NCBI RefSeq assembly: GCF_002294985.1
Contig: NZ_NSGE01000001.1
Coordinates: 804,733 to 868,732, forward strand
Direction: 5' to 3'
Source: Mesorhizobium sp. WSM3862
Lineage (GTDB): Bacteria > Pseudomonadota > Alphaproteobacteria > Rhizobiales > Rhizobiaceae
Length of the DNA stretch: 64,000 nt
In this document: positions 39,858-49,930 of the stretch, piece after piece
Layout: each line of letters starts with the position of its first letter
Position numbering within the stretch: position 1 is the stretch's first letter
Notes under the pieces: model-generated
Databases searched by the model: none
What the model was told of the DNA's origin: nothing
Seen by the model: the letters and a program-made list of their open reading frames with translations, nothing else
Made by a program: the position numbers and the translations under genes

Positions 39858-41099
39858 ATGCCTGCTGACGGTTCGCGCGCTGCCAAGCCGGTCGCAAGAT
39901 GGCTGACCATCGTCGGCATCGGCGAGGACGGTGTAGCGGGTCTGGGCGACGAGGCCAAGCGCAGGATCGCCGAGGCCGAAGTCATCTTTGGCGGCAAGCG
40001 GCACCTCGCGCTCGTCTCAGACTTGGCCAAGGGCAAGGAGCGACCGTGGCCGACGCCGTTCGATGCCGAGATGCATGACGTGCTGGCGCTCGAAGGCAGA
40101 AGCGTCTGCGTGCTGGCTTCCGGCGACCCGTTCTTCCACGGCGTCGGCGTCACGCTCGCGCGCAAAGTGAAACCGGATGAGATGCTCGTCCTGCCGGCGC
40201 CGTCATCGCTGTCGCTAGCCGCTTCCCGCCTCGGCTGGGCGCTGCACGATGTCGAAACCATCTCGTTGCATGGCCACTCGATCGACCTCCTCCGCCCCCT
40301 GCTCCACCCCGGCGCACGTATCCTTGCGCTCACATCCGACAGCGACGGGCCGGCCGCCATCGCCGCGCTGCTCGACGAACTCGGCTTCGGTCCGTCGCGG
40401 TTGACGGTTCTCGAAGCGCTTGGCGGCCAGGGCGAAACGCGCCACGCTGTCCGCGCCGACGCCTTCGATCTCAAAAACATCAATCCGCTCAACGTGCTGG
40501 CGCTCGAAATAGAATCGACTCCGGATGCGCGCATCCTGCCTTTGACCGTCGGCCTTGCCGATCATCTGTTCGAGCATGACGGCCAGATCACCAAGCGCGA
40601 GATCCGCGCCATGACGCTGTCGGCGCTGGCGCCGCGGCGCGGTGAACTGCTCTGGGACATCGGTGCCGGCTCCGGCTCGATCGGCATCGAATGGATGCGG
40701 GCTCACCCTTCGATGCGGGCGATTGCCATCGAAGCCGACAGCGAGCGCGCCGCCCGCATCCATCGCAACGCCGCGCATTGCGGCGTGCCCGGTCTCGTCG
40801 TCATCGAAGGCTCGGCGCCGAAAGCGCTGGCAACACTGGCGACACCAGACGCCATCTTCATCGGCGGCGGCGGCAGCGATGCCGGCGTGCTGGAGACAGC
40901 GATCAAGTCGCTGCGCGCCGGCGGCCGGTTGATCGCCAATGCTGTGACGCTGGAAATGGAGGCGCTGCTGCTTGACCAGCATACCAGGCGCGGCGGCGAC
41001 CTTCTGCGCATCGCCCTCTCGCGTGCGGCGCCGGTAGGATCCATGCAGGCCTGGCGTCCGGCCATGCCGGTCATGCAATGGAGCTGGGTAAAGCCATGA
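39858..41099 (+). CDS. cobL: Precorrin-6Y C(5,15)-methyltransferase (decarboxylating) CobL
   Basis: Bifunctional enzyme adding two methyl groups and removing the acetate carboxyl group to give precorrin-8. The 413-residue protein fuses an N-terminal tetrapyrrole methylase ([26 protein letters not shown]) to a C-terminal CbiT-type SAM methyltransferase ([18 protein letters not shown]). It corresponds to CbiE plus CbiT of the anaerobic route. The ATG at 39858 overlaps the start of the divergent cobK. The TGA overlaps the cobE start. Confidence 0.96.
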   Translation: MPADGSRAAKPVARWLTIVGIGEDGVAGLGDEAKRRIAEAEVIFGGKRHLALVSDLAKGKERPWPTPFDAEMHDVLALEGRSVCVLASGDPFFHGVGVTLARKVKPDEMLVLPAPSSLSLAASRLGWALHDVETISLHGHSIDLLRPLLHPGARILALTSDSDGPAAIAALLDELGFGPSRLTVLEALGGQGETRHAVRADAFDLKNINPLNVLALEIESTPDARILPLTVGLADHLFEHDGQITKREIRAMTLSALAPRRGELLWDIGAGSGSIGIEWMRAHPSMRAIAIEADSERAARIHRNAAHCGVPGLVVIEGSAPKALATLATPDAIFIGGGGSDAGVLETAIKSLRAGGRLIANAVTLEMEALLLDQHTRRGGDLLRIALSRAAPVGSMQAWRPAMPVMQWSWVKP

Positions 41100-41482
41100 T
41101 GGTCGCGGGTATCGGCTGCCGGAAGGGTGTGACGGCGCGCGACGTGCGGGCCGCGATCGAGACCGCGCTCGAAGCGCATGGGTTAGCAGTAACCGCGCTT
41201 TCAGCGCTGGCAACGGGCGAAATGAAACGCGACGAGCAAGCGATCTTTCTTGCCGGTCGCGACCTCGACCTGCCCGTGCTCGTCGTCTCCGACGACGCCT
41301 TGCAAACCGTCTCGTCCGGCACGATCAGCCAATCCGAATGGTCGCGGGCTCATGCCGGCACGCCGTCGGTTTCGGAAGCGTCGGCCCTGGCCGCGGCCGG
41401 CAAAGAGGCGAAACTGCTTGGGCCGCGCACGGTACTTGGTCCTGTTACCTGCGCCATCGCCCTTGGTGGAGGCCGAAAATGA
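41096..41482 (+). CDS. cobE: CobE / CbiG C-terminal-like cobalamin protein
   Basis: A 128-residue protein equal to the C-terminal domain of CbiG, recognised by [13 protein letters not shown] and the central [11 protein letters not shown] region. CobE is required in the aerobic pathway; its exact role is unsettled, with product chaperoning proposed. The ATG at 41096 overlaps the cobL stop; a second ATG follows at once. The stop overlaps the cobM ATG. Its place between cobL and cobM agrees with the annotation. Confidence 0.9.
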   Translation: MMVAGIGCRKGVTARDVRAAIETALEAHGLAVTALSALATGEMKRDEQAIFLAGRDLDLPVLVVSDDALQTVSSGTISQSEWSRAHAGTPSVSEASALAAAGKEAKLLGPRTVLGPVTCAIALGGGRK

Positions 41483-42243
41483 CCGTCCATTTCATCGGCG
41501 CCGGCCCTGGTGCTGCCGACCTCATCACCTTGCGCGGCAGCCGCCTGCTGGCGTCCTGCCCGGTCTGCCTCTATGCCGGCTCGATCGTCGCGCCAGAACT
41601 GCTCGAACACTGCGCGCCCGGAACCAGGCTGATCGACACCGCGCCGATGTCGCTCGACGAGATCGAGGCCGAATATCTTGCCGCCCACAAAGCCGGCCAG
41701 GACGTCGCGCGCCTGCATTCTGGCGACCTTTCGGTGTGGAGCGCAGTGGCCGAGCAGATCCGGCGGCTCGAGAAGCGCGATATCCCCTACACGATGACGC
41801 CGGGCGTGCCTTCCTTCGCGGCGGCAGCGGCGGCGCTTCGGCGCGAGCTTACCATTCCCGAGCTCGCGCAGAGCCTCGTGCTGACCCGCGTGTCTGGCCG
41901 CGCCTCGAAAATGCCGCCCGGCGAGACGCTTGCCGGCTTCGGCCGCACCGGCGCAACTCTAGCCATCCATCTCGCCATCCATGCCATCGACCGCATCGTT
42001 GCCGAACTCACGCCGCTCTACGGCGCAGAATGCCCAGTGGCGGTCGTCTTCCGCGCTTCCTGGCCGGACGAGCGCATTCTGACCGGCACGCTGGGCACGA
42101 TCGAGGCGCAGCTTGCGCAAAATCCGATGGAGCGCACGGCGATCATCTTCGTCGGCAGCGCATTGGCCGCGCAGGATTTCGGCGAGAGCTCACTTTACGA
42201 CGCCCACTACCAGCGGCGTTTTCGCGGACGGGACGGATTGTGA
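41479..42243 (+). CDS. cobM: Precorrin-4 C(11)-methyltransferase CobM
   Basis: SAM-dependent methylation of precorrin-4 at C-11 to precorrin-5. The 254-residue tetrapyrrole methylase has [28 protein letters not shown] and [14 protein letters not shown]. The ATG at 41479 overlaps the cobE stop, and its TGA overlaps the cobA GTG. The next pathway enzyme, CobF, is not encoded beside it or elsewhere in the window. Confidence 0.96.
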   Translation: MTVHFIGAGPGAADLITLRGSRLLASCPVCLYAGSIVAPELLEHCAPGTRLIDTAPMSLDEIEAEYLAAHKAGQDVARLHSGDLSVWSAVAEQIRRLEKRDIPYTMTPGVPSFAAAAAALRRELTIPELAQSLVLTRVSGRASKMPPGETLAGFGRTGATLAIHLAIHAIDRIVAELTPLYGAECPVAVVFRASWPDERILTGTLGTIEAQLAQNPMERTAIIFVGSALAAQDFGESSLYDAHYQRRFRGRDGL

Positions 42244-43055
42244 ACGCCAGCACCAACAGAAACGGACGGGCAACGGTGGAGCAGGCGCTGGCGCGGCTAA
42301 ACTTCAAGCCGCGCGCGCTGGAGCCCGGCCATGTCTGGCTGGCCGGCGCCGGCCCCGGCGATCCCGGCTGCCTGACGCTAGAAGTGCTGGCGGCACTCGG
42401 GCAATGCGATGCGCTGGTCTATGACGCGCTGGTCTCGCCCGACGTCGTCGCGGTTGCTGCAGGCGCGGAGCTCTTCTACGCCGGTAAACGCGGCGGCCAG
42501 CCCTCGATGAAGCAGGACGACATCAACGCCCTGCTCGTGCGGCTGGCGCGCGAGGGCCGCCGCGTCGTGCGGCTCAAGGGCGGCGATCCCTATATTTTCG
42601 GCCGCGGCGGCGAAGAGGCGTTGTCGCTGGCACGGGAAAACATACCATTTCGGGTGCTCTCCGGCCTCACCTCCGGTCTCAGCGCATTGGCCGCCACCGC
42701 CATCCCTGCCACCATGCGCGGCATCAACAAGGCGGTCATCCTTGCCACGGGCCATGCCGCCGGCACCGATGGCGACATCGACTGGGCCGCAATCGCGCGC
42801 ACCGGCCAGCCGGTCGTCATCTATATGGGCATGGCCAATCTGCCGGTGATAGCGGCAAAGCTGCTCAGCGGTGGCCTCGCGCCGTCGACGCCTGCCGCCG
42901 TGATCGTCGCAGCGACCACGCCGCAGGAGCGCATCGTTGTCGCCACGCTCGCCACAATCGCCGAGGAGGCCGCTGCCGCCGGGCTCGCCTCCCCGGCGCT
43001 GATTGTCGTCGGCGGTATCGTCGCCATGCGCGCGGCACTGGCGGGCGGGTCATGA
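42240..43055 (+). CDS. cobA: Uroporphyrinogen-III C-methyltransferase CobA
   Basis: Adds methyl groups at C-2 and C-7 of uroporphyrinogen III to make precorrin-2, the entry to corrinoids (and siroheme). The 271-residue protein has [34 protein letters not shown] and a [18 protein letters not shown] segment. It is a stand-alone SUMT without the CysG dehydrogenase/ferrochelatase part. The GTG at 42240 overlaps the cobM stop (GTGA). ATGA overlap with cobB follows. Confidence 0.96.
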   Translation: MNASTNRNGRATVEQALARLNFKPRALEPGHVWLAGAGPGDPGCLTLEVLAALGQCDALVYDALVSPDVVAVAAGAELFYAGKRGGQPSMKQDDINALLVRLAREGRRVVRLKGGDPYIFGRGGEEALSLARENIPFRVLSGLTSGLSALAATAIPATMRGINKAVILATGHAAGTDGDIDWAAIARTGQPVVIYMGMANLPVIAAKLLSGGLAPSTPAAVIVAATTPQERIVVATLATIAEEAAAAGLASPALIVVGGIVAMRAALAGGS

Positions 43056-44368
43056 CGGCGCGCGCGATCATCATCGGCGCGCCGCGCTCCGGCTCGGGCA
43101 AGACCAGCGTCACCATAGGCCTGTTGCGCGCGCTTGCCCGGCGCGGGCTGAAGGTGCGGGGCGCGAAGTCCGGACCGGATTACATCGATCCCGGCTTCCA
43201 TACCGCCGCCACCGGCCTCTCCGGCGTCAATCTCGACAGCTGGGCGATGCCGCCTTCCCTGCTCAACGCGCTGGCGAACCAGGCAGCGTGTGGTGCCGAG
43301 TACGTCATTCTCGAAAGCGCGATGGGCCTTTTCGACGGCATTCCCGCGCCGGAAGGCCGTTCGGGTTCGGCCGCCGATCTCGCCCGGCTCTATGGCCTGC
43401 CGGTGCTTCTGGTGCTCGACGTTTCCGGCCAGTCGACCACGGCCGCCGCCGTCGCCAAGGGCTTTGCCACCTACGATCCGGATGTGCGCATGGCCGGCGT
43501 CGTGCTCAACCGCCTCGGCAGCGAGCGCCATCGCCGACTGGCGGGCGACGCGATCGAGGCGATCGGCCTGCCGGTGGTCGGCGCCATCATGCGCGATCCG
43601 ACGCTCAACCTGCCGGAGCGGCATCTCGGCCTCGTCCAGGCAGGGGAGCACGAGAACCTCATGGCGCATCTCGACCGGCTGGCCGATATGGTCGAGAAGT
43701 CGCTCGATATCGACGCCATTCTCGCGCTGGCGTCTCCTCTTGAACCTGCGGCCGGCGACTTCGGCGAGGCATTGCAGCCGCCAGGCCAGCGCATTGCGCT
43801 GGCCGAGGACGCCGCCTTCACCTTCCTCTACCCGCACGTCGCCTCATACTGGCGAAACGCTGGCGCCGAGATCGTGCCCTTCTCACCGCTTGCCGACGAA
43901 GCGCCGAGCCAAGATTGCGATGTCTGCTGGCTGCCAGGCGGTTATCCAGAACTGCATGCCGGCAAGCTTGCGGCCGCTGGCAACTTCCGTGCGGGAATGG
44001 CGCGTTTCGCCGCGACCAAGCCAGTGCATGGCGAGTGCGGCGGCTTCATGGTGCTGGGCGAGGCGCTGGAGGATGCGGACGGCGAGAGCCATAAAATGCT
44101 TGGCCTGCTTGGCCATTCGACCAGCTTCGCCAGGCGCAGGATGAACCTCGGCTATCGCGAGGCGCAGCTGCGCGCCGGGTGTCCGCTTGGCAGCGAAGGC
44201 ATGCTCATCCGCGGCCATGAGTTCCACTATGCGCAGATGACCGCCACAGGCAATGACGAGCCGCTGGCGGACCTCGCCGACGGCCAGGGCAATCCGCTGG
44301 GCGCGTCGGGTTACCGGCGCGGCCATGTCAGCGGCACTTTCTTCCATGCTATTGCGAGGGGCGCATGA
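43052..44368 (+). CDS. cobB: Hydrogenobyrinate/cobyrinate a,c-diamide synthase CobB
   Basis: ATP- and glutamine-dependent amidation of the a and c acetate side chains. The 438-residue protein has an N-terminal P-loop (GAPRSGSGKTS), the SGPDYIDPGFH substrate segment, LVLDVSGQS, and a C-terminal class I glutamine amidotransferase domain with the nucleophile in HGECGGFMVLG. The ATG overlaps the cobA stop, and the TGA overlaps the next gene. In the aerobic route it acts just before CobNST. Confidence 0.96.
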   Translation: MTARAIIIGAPRSGSGKTSVTIGLLRALARRGLKVRGAKSGPDYIDPGFHTAATGLSGVNLDSWAMPPSLLNALANQAACGAEYVILESAMGLFDGIPAPEGRSGSAADLARLYGLPVLLVLDVSGQSTTAAAVAKGFATYDPDVRMAGVVLNRLGSERHRRLAGDAIEAIGLPVVGAIMRDPTLNLPERHLGLVQAGEHENLMAHLDRLADMVEKSLDIDAILALASPLEPAAGDFGEALQPPGQRIALAEDAAFTFLYPHVASYWRNAGAEIVPFSPLADEAPSQDCDVCWLPGGYPELHAGKLAAAGNFRAGMARFAATKPVHGECGGFMVLGEALEDADGESHKMLGLLGHSTSFARRRMNLGYREAQLRAGCPLGSEGMLIRGHEFHYAQMTATGNDEPLADLADGQGNPLGASGYRRGHVSGTFFHAIARGA

Positions 44369-45135
44369 GCGGCGGCCTTTCAGAGCCTCGGCGATTGCTC
44401 GACGACATAGGCCTCAGCCTTGTCTTCTTGACACGGCTGAGGCTGCCGTCGAGCGATTTCGGCGGCCGCAGCCTTGCCGAAGCGATCTGGGCGGCACCCT
44501 TTGCCGGTCTCGCCGTCGCCGTCATCGGCGCGCTTGTCTACGCCATCGTTGGCGCCCTCGGCCTTGCCGCCGGTCCGGCTGCGGCGCTCGCGCTTGCAGC
44601 GACGATGCTTGTCACCGGCTGCCTGCACGAGGACGGGCTCTCCGATATCGCCGATGGATTCGGCGGCGGCAGGACGCGCGAGAAGAAGCTGGAGATCATG
44701 CGCGACAGCCGCATCGGCGCCTATGGCGCCGTGGCGCTCGGCATCTCGCTGCTCATCCGCTGGAGCGCGCTTTCGGAACTGGCCGGCCCTGGCCACATCT
44801 TCCTGGCGCTGCTGGCAGCGCACGCCGCCTCGCGCGGCCTGTTCGGCGCCTTCATGCATCTTCTGCCGCCGGCGCGCCCCGATGGGCTGTCGGCCGACGC
44901 GGGCTCGGTCACTGCCGAAACCGCCGTCGTTGGCGCCGCGCTCGGAGCCGTGGCGCTGTTGGCGCTCGGCCTCGGCGGCGCAATTGCCGCGGTGATCCTG
45001 CTTGGCCTGCTGTTTGCCGCCTTTCGTGCGCTCTGCCTCAGCCAGATCGGCGGCCAGACCGGCGATACGATCGGCGCGCTGCAGCAGCTCGGCGAGATCG
45101 CCGTGCTGCTTGTCGCTTCCGCTTGCCTTTCCTGA
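44365..45135 (+). CDS. cobS: Adenosylcobinamide-GDP ribazoletransferase (CobS/CobV)
   Basis: Membrane enzyme joining alpha-ribazole to adenosylcobinamide-GDP, the last step of nucleotide loop assembly. The 256-residue protein has about six hydrophobic segments and the HEDGLSDIADGFGGG motif with its metal-binding aspartates. The name cobV is used in the aerobic nomenclature, where CobS is a chelatase subunit. The ATG overlaps the cobB stop; the next gene starts 25 bases later. Confidence 0.94.
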   Translation: MSGGLSEPRRLLDDIGLSLVFLTRLRLPSSDFGGRSLAEAIWAAPFAGLAVAVIGALVYAIVGALGLAAGPAAALALAATMLVTGCLHEDGLSDIADGFGGGRTREKKLEIMRDSRIGAYGAVALGISLLIRWSALSELAGPGHIFLALLAAHAASRGLFGAFMHLLPPARPDGLSADAGSVTAETAVVGAALGAVALLALGLGGAIAAVILLGLLFAAFRALCLSQIGGQTGDTIGALQQLGEIAVLLVASACLS

Positions 45136-45160
45136 TTCTTCTTTCGGAGACCTTGCCCTC

Positions 45161-46186
45161 ATGTCCCCTCAAACAACTTCGTTCAAATCGCTCGAAGACC
45201 TTCGCGCCGCCTGCCTCGATCTGTCCGGCGGCAGCGATACGGCCGCCGCCGCCGTTGCCCGTCGCCAGGACACGCTGACCAAGCCGCAGGGCAGTCTCGG
45301 CCGGCTGGAAACGATCGCCGCGTGGTTGGCCCGCTGGCAGGGCCGCGACATGCCGAAGCTCGATGCGGTCAAGGTCTTCGTGTTTGCCGGCAATCACGGC
45401 GTCACCGCGCAGGGCGTGTCGGCCTATCCTTCGGAAGTCACTGTACAGATGGTGGCGAACTTCGCCGGCGGCGGCGCTGCGATCAACCAGCTCGCCCGCG
45501 TCGCCGGCGCCAGGCTCGACGTCATCCCGCTCGATCTCGACCACCCGACCGGCGATTTCACGCAAGCGCCGGCCATGGACGAGCAGACCTTCCTCGCCGC
45601 GGTCTCGGCCGGCTACGACGCCGTGACCAACGATCTCGACCTCGTCTGTTTCGGCGAGATGGGCATCGGCAACACCACGCCGGCAGCAGCGATCTCGGCC
45701 GCTCTTTTCGGCGGCGGCGCGGAAAAATGGACCGGCCGCGGCACCGGCGTCGATGATGCCGGATTGATCCGCAAGATCACCGCCATAGAGGCGGGCCTGA
45801 AGCGCCATGCCGATTCGCTTTCCGACCCGCTGAAGATCGCCGGAGCGCTTGGCGGACGCGAGCTTGCGGCGATCTTCGGCGCCACGCTCGCCGCGCGCAA
45901 GAACAACGTGCCGGTGCTGCTTGACGGCTTCGTCTGCACCGCCGCCGTGGCGCCGCTGGCAAGGCTGCACCCGACCGGGCTGGCGCACACCGTCGCCGCC
46001 CATGTCTCGGCCGAAGCCGGTCATCGCCGCCTGCTCGAAGCGCTGGGCCTGCCGCCGCTGCTCGACCTCGGCATGCGGCTCGGCGAAGGCTCCGGCGCCT
46101 GCCTTGCCGTCAACATCGTCCGCTCGGCGCTGGAGTGTCATACGAGAATGGCGAGTTTCGCGGAAGCCGGCGTTTCGGAAAAATAA
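45161..46186 (+). CDS. cobT: Nicotinate-nucleotide-dimethylbenzimidazole phosphoribosyltransferase (CobT/CobU)
   Basis: Activates the lower ligand base as alpha-ribazole-5'-phosphate for cobalamin assembly. The 341-residue protein has TKPQGSLGRLE, FAGNHGVTAQGVSAYP, FGEMGIGNTTPAAA and the catalytic glutamate in RLGEGSGACLA. It is cobU in Pseudomonas denitrificans nomenclature. The ATG at 45161 (MSPQTTSFKS) is favoured over a longer frame overlapping cobS. It is the last gene of the cob operon. A short hairpin (46199-46217) follows without a T-tract. Confidence 0.95.
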   Translation: MSPQTTSFKSLEDLRAACLDLSGGSDTAAAAVARRQDTLTKPQGSLGRLETIAAWLARWQGRDMPKLDAVKVFVFAGNHGVTAQGVSAYPSEVTVQMVANFAGGGAAINQLARVAGARLDVIPLDLDHPTGDFTQAPAMDEQTFLAAVSAGYDAVTNDLDLVCFGEMGIGNTTPAAAISAALFGGGAEKWTGRGTGVDDAGLIRKITAIEAGLKRHADSLSDPLKIAGALGGRELAAIFGATLAARKNNVPVLLDGFVCTAAVAPLARLHPTGLAHTVAAHVSAEAGHRRLLEALGLPPLLDLGMRLGEGSGACLAVNIVRSALECHTRMASFAEAGVSEK

Positions 46187-46279
46187 TCTTCCTTCAAAAT
46201 TTCAACGCTGTTGAAATGACGAAATAACGTCGTCTTGATTGTTTCGTGCGACAGAGATGTTTCACGGGAGATCGAAACG

Positions 46280-46672
46280 ATGTATTTGAAGGGCCTAATA
46301 TTTGTTACGTTTCTTGCTGGGATGGCACTGCCGGTCCTTGCCCAAGATCAATATGTTCGCCCGCTTCGCCCCGGCGAAGACGGATCTGCCAGAATCCAAT
46401 CGTCGATTTCGATGACCCTTCCGGTCAAGGACGACGAGGACGCAGCCGCCCAGCAGCAGGCCGCACTTCGCTCTTTCTACAAGGTCGCGGCCGTCAGTTG
46501 CGCCATGGTGGTCGAGACTGTCGCCGACACCTGCGAAATCACCGGCATGACAACTAACGTCAATGCCCGGGATCGCAATGTCGGTGGTTATGGCGGATCG
46601 CAGGTTACGGTGACCGGCCAGATCACGATGAAGGTCAAGTTCAAGGCCAGCTTGAACAGGACAGCGCAGTAG
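46280..46672 (+). CDS. Small secreted protein of unknown function
   Basis: A 130-residue protein with a clear signal peptide (MYLKGLIFVTFLAGMALPVLA, cut before QDQY). The mature part is about 109 residues, with two cysteines (CAMVVETVADTC) that could form a disulfide, and a threonine/valine-rich C-terminal half suggestive of beta structure. The ATG at 46280 is preferred over an upstream in-frame start because it begins the signal peptide. It is not part of cobalamin synthesis as far as can be seen. I do not recognise the family. Confidence 0.7.
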   Translation: MYLKGLIFVTFLAGMALPVLAQDQYVRPLRPGEDGSARIQSSISMTLPVKDDEDAAAQQQAALRSFYKVAAVSCAMVVETVADTCEITGMTTNVNARDRNVGGYGGSQVTVTGQITMKVKFKASLNRTAQ

Positions 46673-46720
46673 GACTGGTGCCCATCTCGCTTGTTTTCTG
46701 GCCGCTTTATGAAAAGAATT

Positions 46721-46796
<76 letters not shown>

Positions 46797-46901
46797 ACAC
46801 CGCCGGGAAATCCAGCGTCGGCGGCGCATATAGCCGCCGGTTTGAGCGATGTCCAGCCCTGCCGGATCATTTCCCGACAAATCGCCGAATTGCCGCAGGT
46901 G

Positions 46902-47804
46902 TCACACAAAAAGCTGGCCTTCCGCCACTTTGATCGCATGGCCTCCGATGCGCGCGGAGGCCAGTTTTCCGCCGTCGACGTTGAGTTCGAGCCGGATGCG
47001 CGAGGGCCTCCCCATTTCCAGCCCCTGCTCGATCCAAAGCTGCGAGATCCCGTCCGTTGGACCGTCGAAATGCATGATGGCGCCGGCAAAGGCCGCCGCC
47101 GCGGAGCCGGTCGCCGGATCTTCGTAGGAGGGATTGCCAGGCACGATCATGCGCACATGGAAGGCGCTGTCGTGATGCACCGTCTCGCGGCAATAGACAT
47201 ACGGGCTGGCGAAGGTCCATTCGCTCTTGCGCGGCGCGAGTTCGGACCATGCCTGGTTGTCCAGCCTGACTTTTGCGGCCGCTTCGAGGCCGGCAACCGG
47301 AATGGTGACATAGGGCACGCCGGCCGACCAGAAGGAGACGCGGTGATTCTCGAAGCCGAGTTCGTGCGGGCCAAGGCCAAGGGCTGCGCCGATCATTTCC
47401 GGTTCGGCGGCGAGTTCCAGCCGCTCAGGCAGTTTCGCCAGGTCGAATTCGGCGAAGGTAGCGCCATCATGCTTGCTGACCGCGCAACGCACGGGGCCGA
47501 TGTTCTCCTCCAACACAAAGATGCCAGTCGCTTCGCCAGCCTGCTCCGCAAGCGCGATAGCCGACCCCACGGTCGGATGGCCCGCGAACGGCATCTCATA
47601 ATCGGGCGTGAAGATGCGTATACGGTTGCGATGCTTGGGATTTTCGGGCGGCAGCACGAACACTGTCTCGGACAGGTTGAATTCGCGCGCGATCGCTTGC
47701 ATGGCGGCCGTATCCAGCCCCTCGCTGTCGAGCACCACCGCCAGCGGATTCCCGGCCAGCCGCTCGGTCGTAAACACGTCGTAAAGCAAGTAGTCGCGCA
47801 TCAT
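46902..47804 (-). CDS. PhzF family isomerase-like protein
   Basis: A 300-residue member of the PhzF/diaminopimelate-epimerase-like fold. The catalytic glutamate is in FNLSETVF (E46), with GHPTVGSA and the DPATGSAAAAFAG motif in the second half, as in PhzF and its many relatives of unassigned substrate. No other phenazine gene is nearby, so phenazine synthesis is unlikely. Two adjacent ATG codons (47804, 47801) are possible starts. It is divergent from the efflux adaptor gene. Confidence 0.88.
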   Translation of the reverse strand: MMRDYLLYDVFTTERLAGNPLAVVLDSEGLDTAAMQAIAREFNLSETVFVLPPENPKHRNRIRIFTPDYEMPFAGHPTVGSAIALAEQAGEATGIFVLEENIGPVRCAVSKHDGATFAEFDLAKLPERLELAAEPEMIGAALGLGPHELGFENHRVSFWSAGVPYVTIPVAGLEAAAKVRLDNQAWSELAPRKSEWTFASPYVYCRETVHHDSAFHVRMIVPGNPSYEDPATGSAAAAFAGAIMHFDGPTDGISQLWIEQGLEMGRPSRIRLELNVDGGKLASARIGGHAIKVAEGQLFV

Positions 47805-47933
47805 TTGGAAAACCTTCCGCCTCGTTCCGAATTTCTGCTCGATCCCAACATGAGGGAAATTTAATTTGAAATTCGAACCTCAAGGCATGATTTGTTCACG
47901 GATAGGGACATCAATTTGTCGTTATAGGGGTCC

Positions 47934-49223
47934 GTGGTGGACCAGCTTGTCAATCCGCCAAACGCAGAAACCGACACTTCCATCGAAACGGCCCTCGGGC
48001 TCGACCGCAAAGGCGTGAGCCGCAAGCGCAGCCGCTTCTGGCTCTACGCGCTGCTGGCGCTGGCTGTCGTGGCGGCCGCGATCGCCGGCTACCGCTGGAA
48101 CGCCGTCTCGCCGCCCCGGATCGAATACACGACCGCGCCGGCGACGATTGCCGACCTGACCGTCAAGGTGTCGGCGACCGGCACGCTGCAGCCGCTGACG
48201 CAGGTCGACATCTCCAGCGAGCTTTCCGGTATCGTGCGCGCCGTCGCCGTCAACGAGAACCAGCAGGTCAAGAAGGGCGACGTTCTGGCGACGCTCGACA
48301 CCGCCAAGCTCGAAGTCCAGATCGAGCGCGCCACCGCCTCGGCAAAGGCGGCGGCGGCCGCCGTCGAGGATGCCAAGGTCACGCTGCAGGAAAACCAGAA
48401 CGCGGTGGTCCGCGCGAGCGCCCTCACCAAGCGCGGCATGGCGACGGATCAATCGCTTGAGGCCGCGACCGCGACACGCGATCGCTCCAAGGCCGCGCTC
48501 GACAGCGCCGAGGCCAATCTCGCCATCGCCGAAGCTGATCTGAAGGCCCAGCAGACCGACCTTGCCAAGAGCACCATCTACGCGCCGATCGACGGCATCG
48601 TGCTCACGCGCTCCGTCGATCCGGGGCAGACGGTCGCTTCTTCGCTGCAGGCGCCGGTGCTGTTCGTCATCGCTGCCGACTTGCGGAACATGGAGCTGCA
48701 GGCGGCGGTGGACGAGGCCGATATCGGCCAGGTCAAGCCCGGCCAGCATGCCCGCTTCACCGTCGATGCTTTCCCGGACCGTCCCTTCGACGCCGAGATC
48801 CGCGACATCTCCTATGCCTCCGTCACCACCGACGGCGTCGTCACTTACAATGCACGGCTGGAAGTCGACAACGGCGAACTTCTGCTCAGGCCAGGCATGA
48901 CCGCCACGGTCGCGGTGGTGACCCGGCAGGCCAAGGGCGTGCTCACCGTGCCGGCCGCAGCCTTCCGTTACCGCCCGGCGCAACAGGCGGCCCGCGGCTG
49001 GAGCCTGCGCGACCTCTTTACCGGCCGCATGGGGCGCCCCAACTGGCAGCGCGAGGCGACGAAAGCGCCGATCGACGGCTCGCGCACGCTCTATGTGTTG
49101 GACAACGGACGGCCGCATGCCCTCAACGTTAGGATCGGCTCGACCGACGGTGAACTGACCGAGATCACGTCCGGCCTCGAGGAAGGCGCGGAGGTCATCA
49201 CCGGCTCGCAGCAACGGAGCTGA
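47934..49223 (+). CDS. MacA-like periplasmic adaptor (HlyD/RND fold)
   Basis: Membrane-fusion protein of an ABC efflux pump. The 429-residue product has a cytoplasmic head with basic residues (RKRSR), an inner-membrane anchor at about 35-54, a lipoyl/barrel-sandwich region (SSELSGIVRAVAVNENQQV), a coiled-coil hairpin (about 115-195; alanine/lysine-rich) and the beta-barrel and membrane-proximal domains. The start is GTG at 47934 (a second GTG follows). It is followed two bases later by the ATPase and then the permease, a MacAB-type set. No outer-membrane TolC-like gene is adjacent. Confidence 0.9.
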   Translation: MVDQLVNPPNAETDTSIETALGLDRKGVSRKRSRFWLYALLALAVVAAAIAGYRWNAVSPPRIEYTTAPATIADLTVKVSATGTLQPLTQVDISSELSGIVRAVAVNENQQVKKGDVLATLDTAKLEVQIERATASAKAAAAAVEDAKVTLQENQNAVVRASALTKRGMATDQSLEAATATRDRSKAALDSAEANLAIAEADLKAQQTDLAKSTIYAPIDGIVLTRSVDPGQTVASSLQAPVLFVIAADLRNMELQAAVDEADIGQVKPGQHARFTVDAFPDRPFDAEIRDISYASVTTDGVVTYNARLEVDNGELLLRPGMTATVAVVTRQAKGVLTVPAAAFRYRPAQQAARGWSLRDLFTGRMGRPNWQREATKAPIDGSRTLYVLDNGRPHALNVRIGSTDGELTEITSGLEEGAEVITGSQQRS

Positions 49224-49225
49224 CC

Positions 49226-49930
49226 GTGTCCGCTCCCCTGCTCATCACCTTCGACAGTGTATGGAAGAGCTATGGCGAGGGCGAAGCGTGCGTGCACGCA
49301 CTTGCCGGCGTCGATCTTGCCATCCGCAGAAGTGAGTTCGTCGCCATCATGGGACCGTCCGGCTCGGGCAAGTCGACGGCGATGAACATCATCGGCTGTC
49401 TCGACACGCCGACGGCCGGAACCTACCGCTTCATGGGCGTCGATGCCGGCCGGCTCGACCGCAACCGCCGCGCCCTGTTGCGCAACCTTTATGTCGGCTT
49501 CGTCTTCCAGGGCTACAATCTCCTGCCCCGCACCACGGCGGCGGAAAATGTCGAGCTGCCTCTGATCTATCGCGGCGTTTCCGCCCGCGAGCGCCGGGAG
49601 CTGGCCATGCAGGCGCTCGCCCAGGTCGGACTTGTCGGGCGCGAACATCACACGCCGGCCGAGCTCTCGGGCGGCCAGCAACAGCGCGTGGCGATCGCGC
49701 GTGCCATCGTCACCAAACCGACTCTGCTCGTCGCCGACGAGCCCACCGGAAATCTCGACACCGCGCGCACGCACGAAATAATGGAATTGCTGACCAGGTT
49801 GAACGCCGAACTCGGCCTCACCATCGTTATGGTCACGCACGAAGCCGACGTCGCGGCATATGCCGGGCGCACGGTGCGCTTCCTCGACGGCCACGTCGCT
49901 TCAGATACAGCGAAAGCCGAGGCAGCATGA
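49226..49930 (+). CDS. MacB-like ABC transporter ATPase
   Basis: ATP-binding subunit of the tripartite efflux or lipoprotein/peptide export system. The 234-residue protein has Walker [11 protein letters not shown]-loop VFQGYNLL, signature [10 protein letters not shown], Walker [13 protein letters not shown] and switch VTHEADV. Here the ATPase and permease are separate polypeptides, whereas E. coli MacB is one. The GTG start at 49226 lies just after the adaptor stop; the TGA overlaps the permease ATG (ATGA). Confidence 0.93.
   Translation: MSAPLLITFDSVWKSYGEGEACVHALAGVDLAIRRSEFVAIMGPSGSGKSTAMNIIGCLDTPTAGTYRFMGVDAGRLDRNRRALLRNLYVGFVFQGYNLLPRTTAAENVELPLIYRGVSARERRELAMQALAQVGLVGREHHTPAELSGGQQQRVAIARAIVTKPTLLVADEPTGNLDTARTHEIMELLTRLNAELGLTIVMVTHEADVAAYAGRTVRFLDGHVASDTAKAEAA

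Noticed and set aside
46199..46217. ATTTCAAC/GTTGAAAT hairpin after cobT as an intrinsic terminator
   Set aside because: The stem is AT-rich and no T-tract follows, so I do not call it a terminator.
46902..47804. Phenazine biosynthesis pathway suggested by the PhzF-like protein
   Set aside because: PhzF-fold proteins are widespread and no other phz gene is present.
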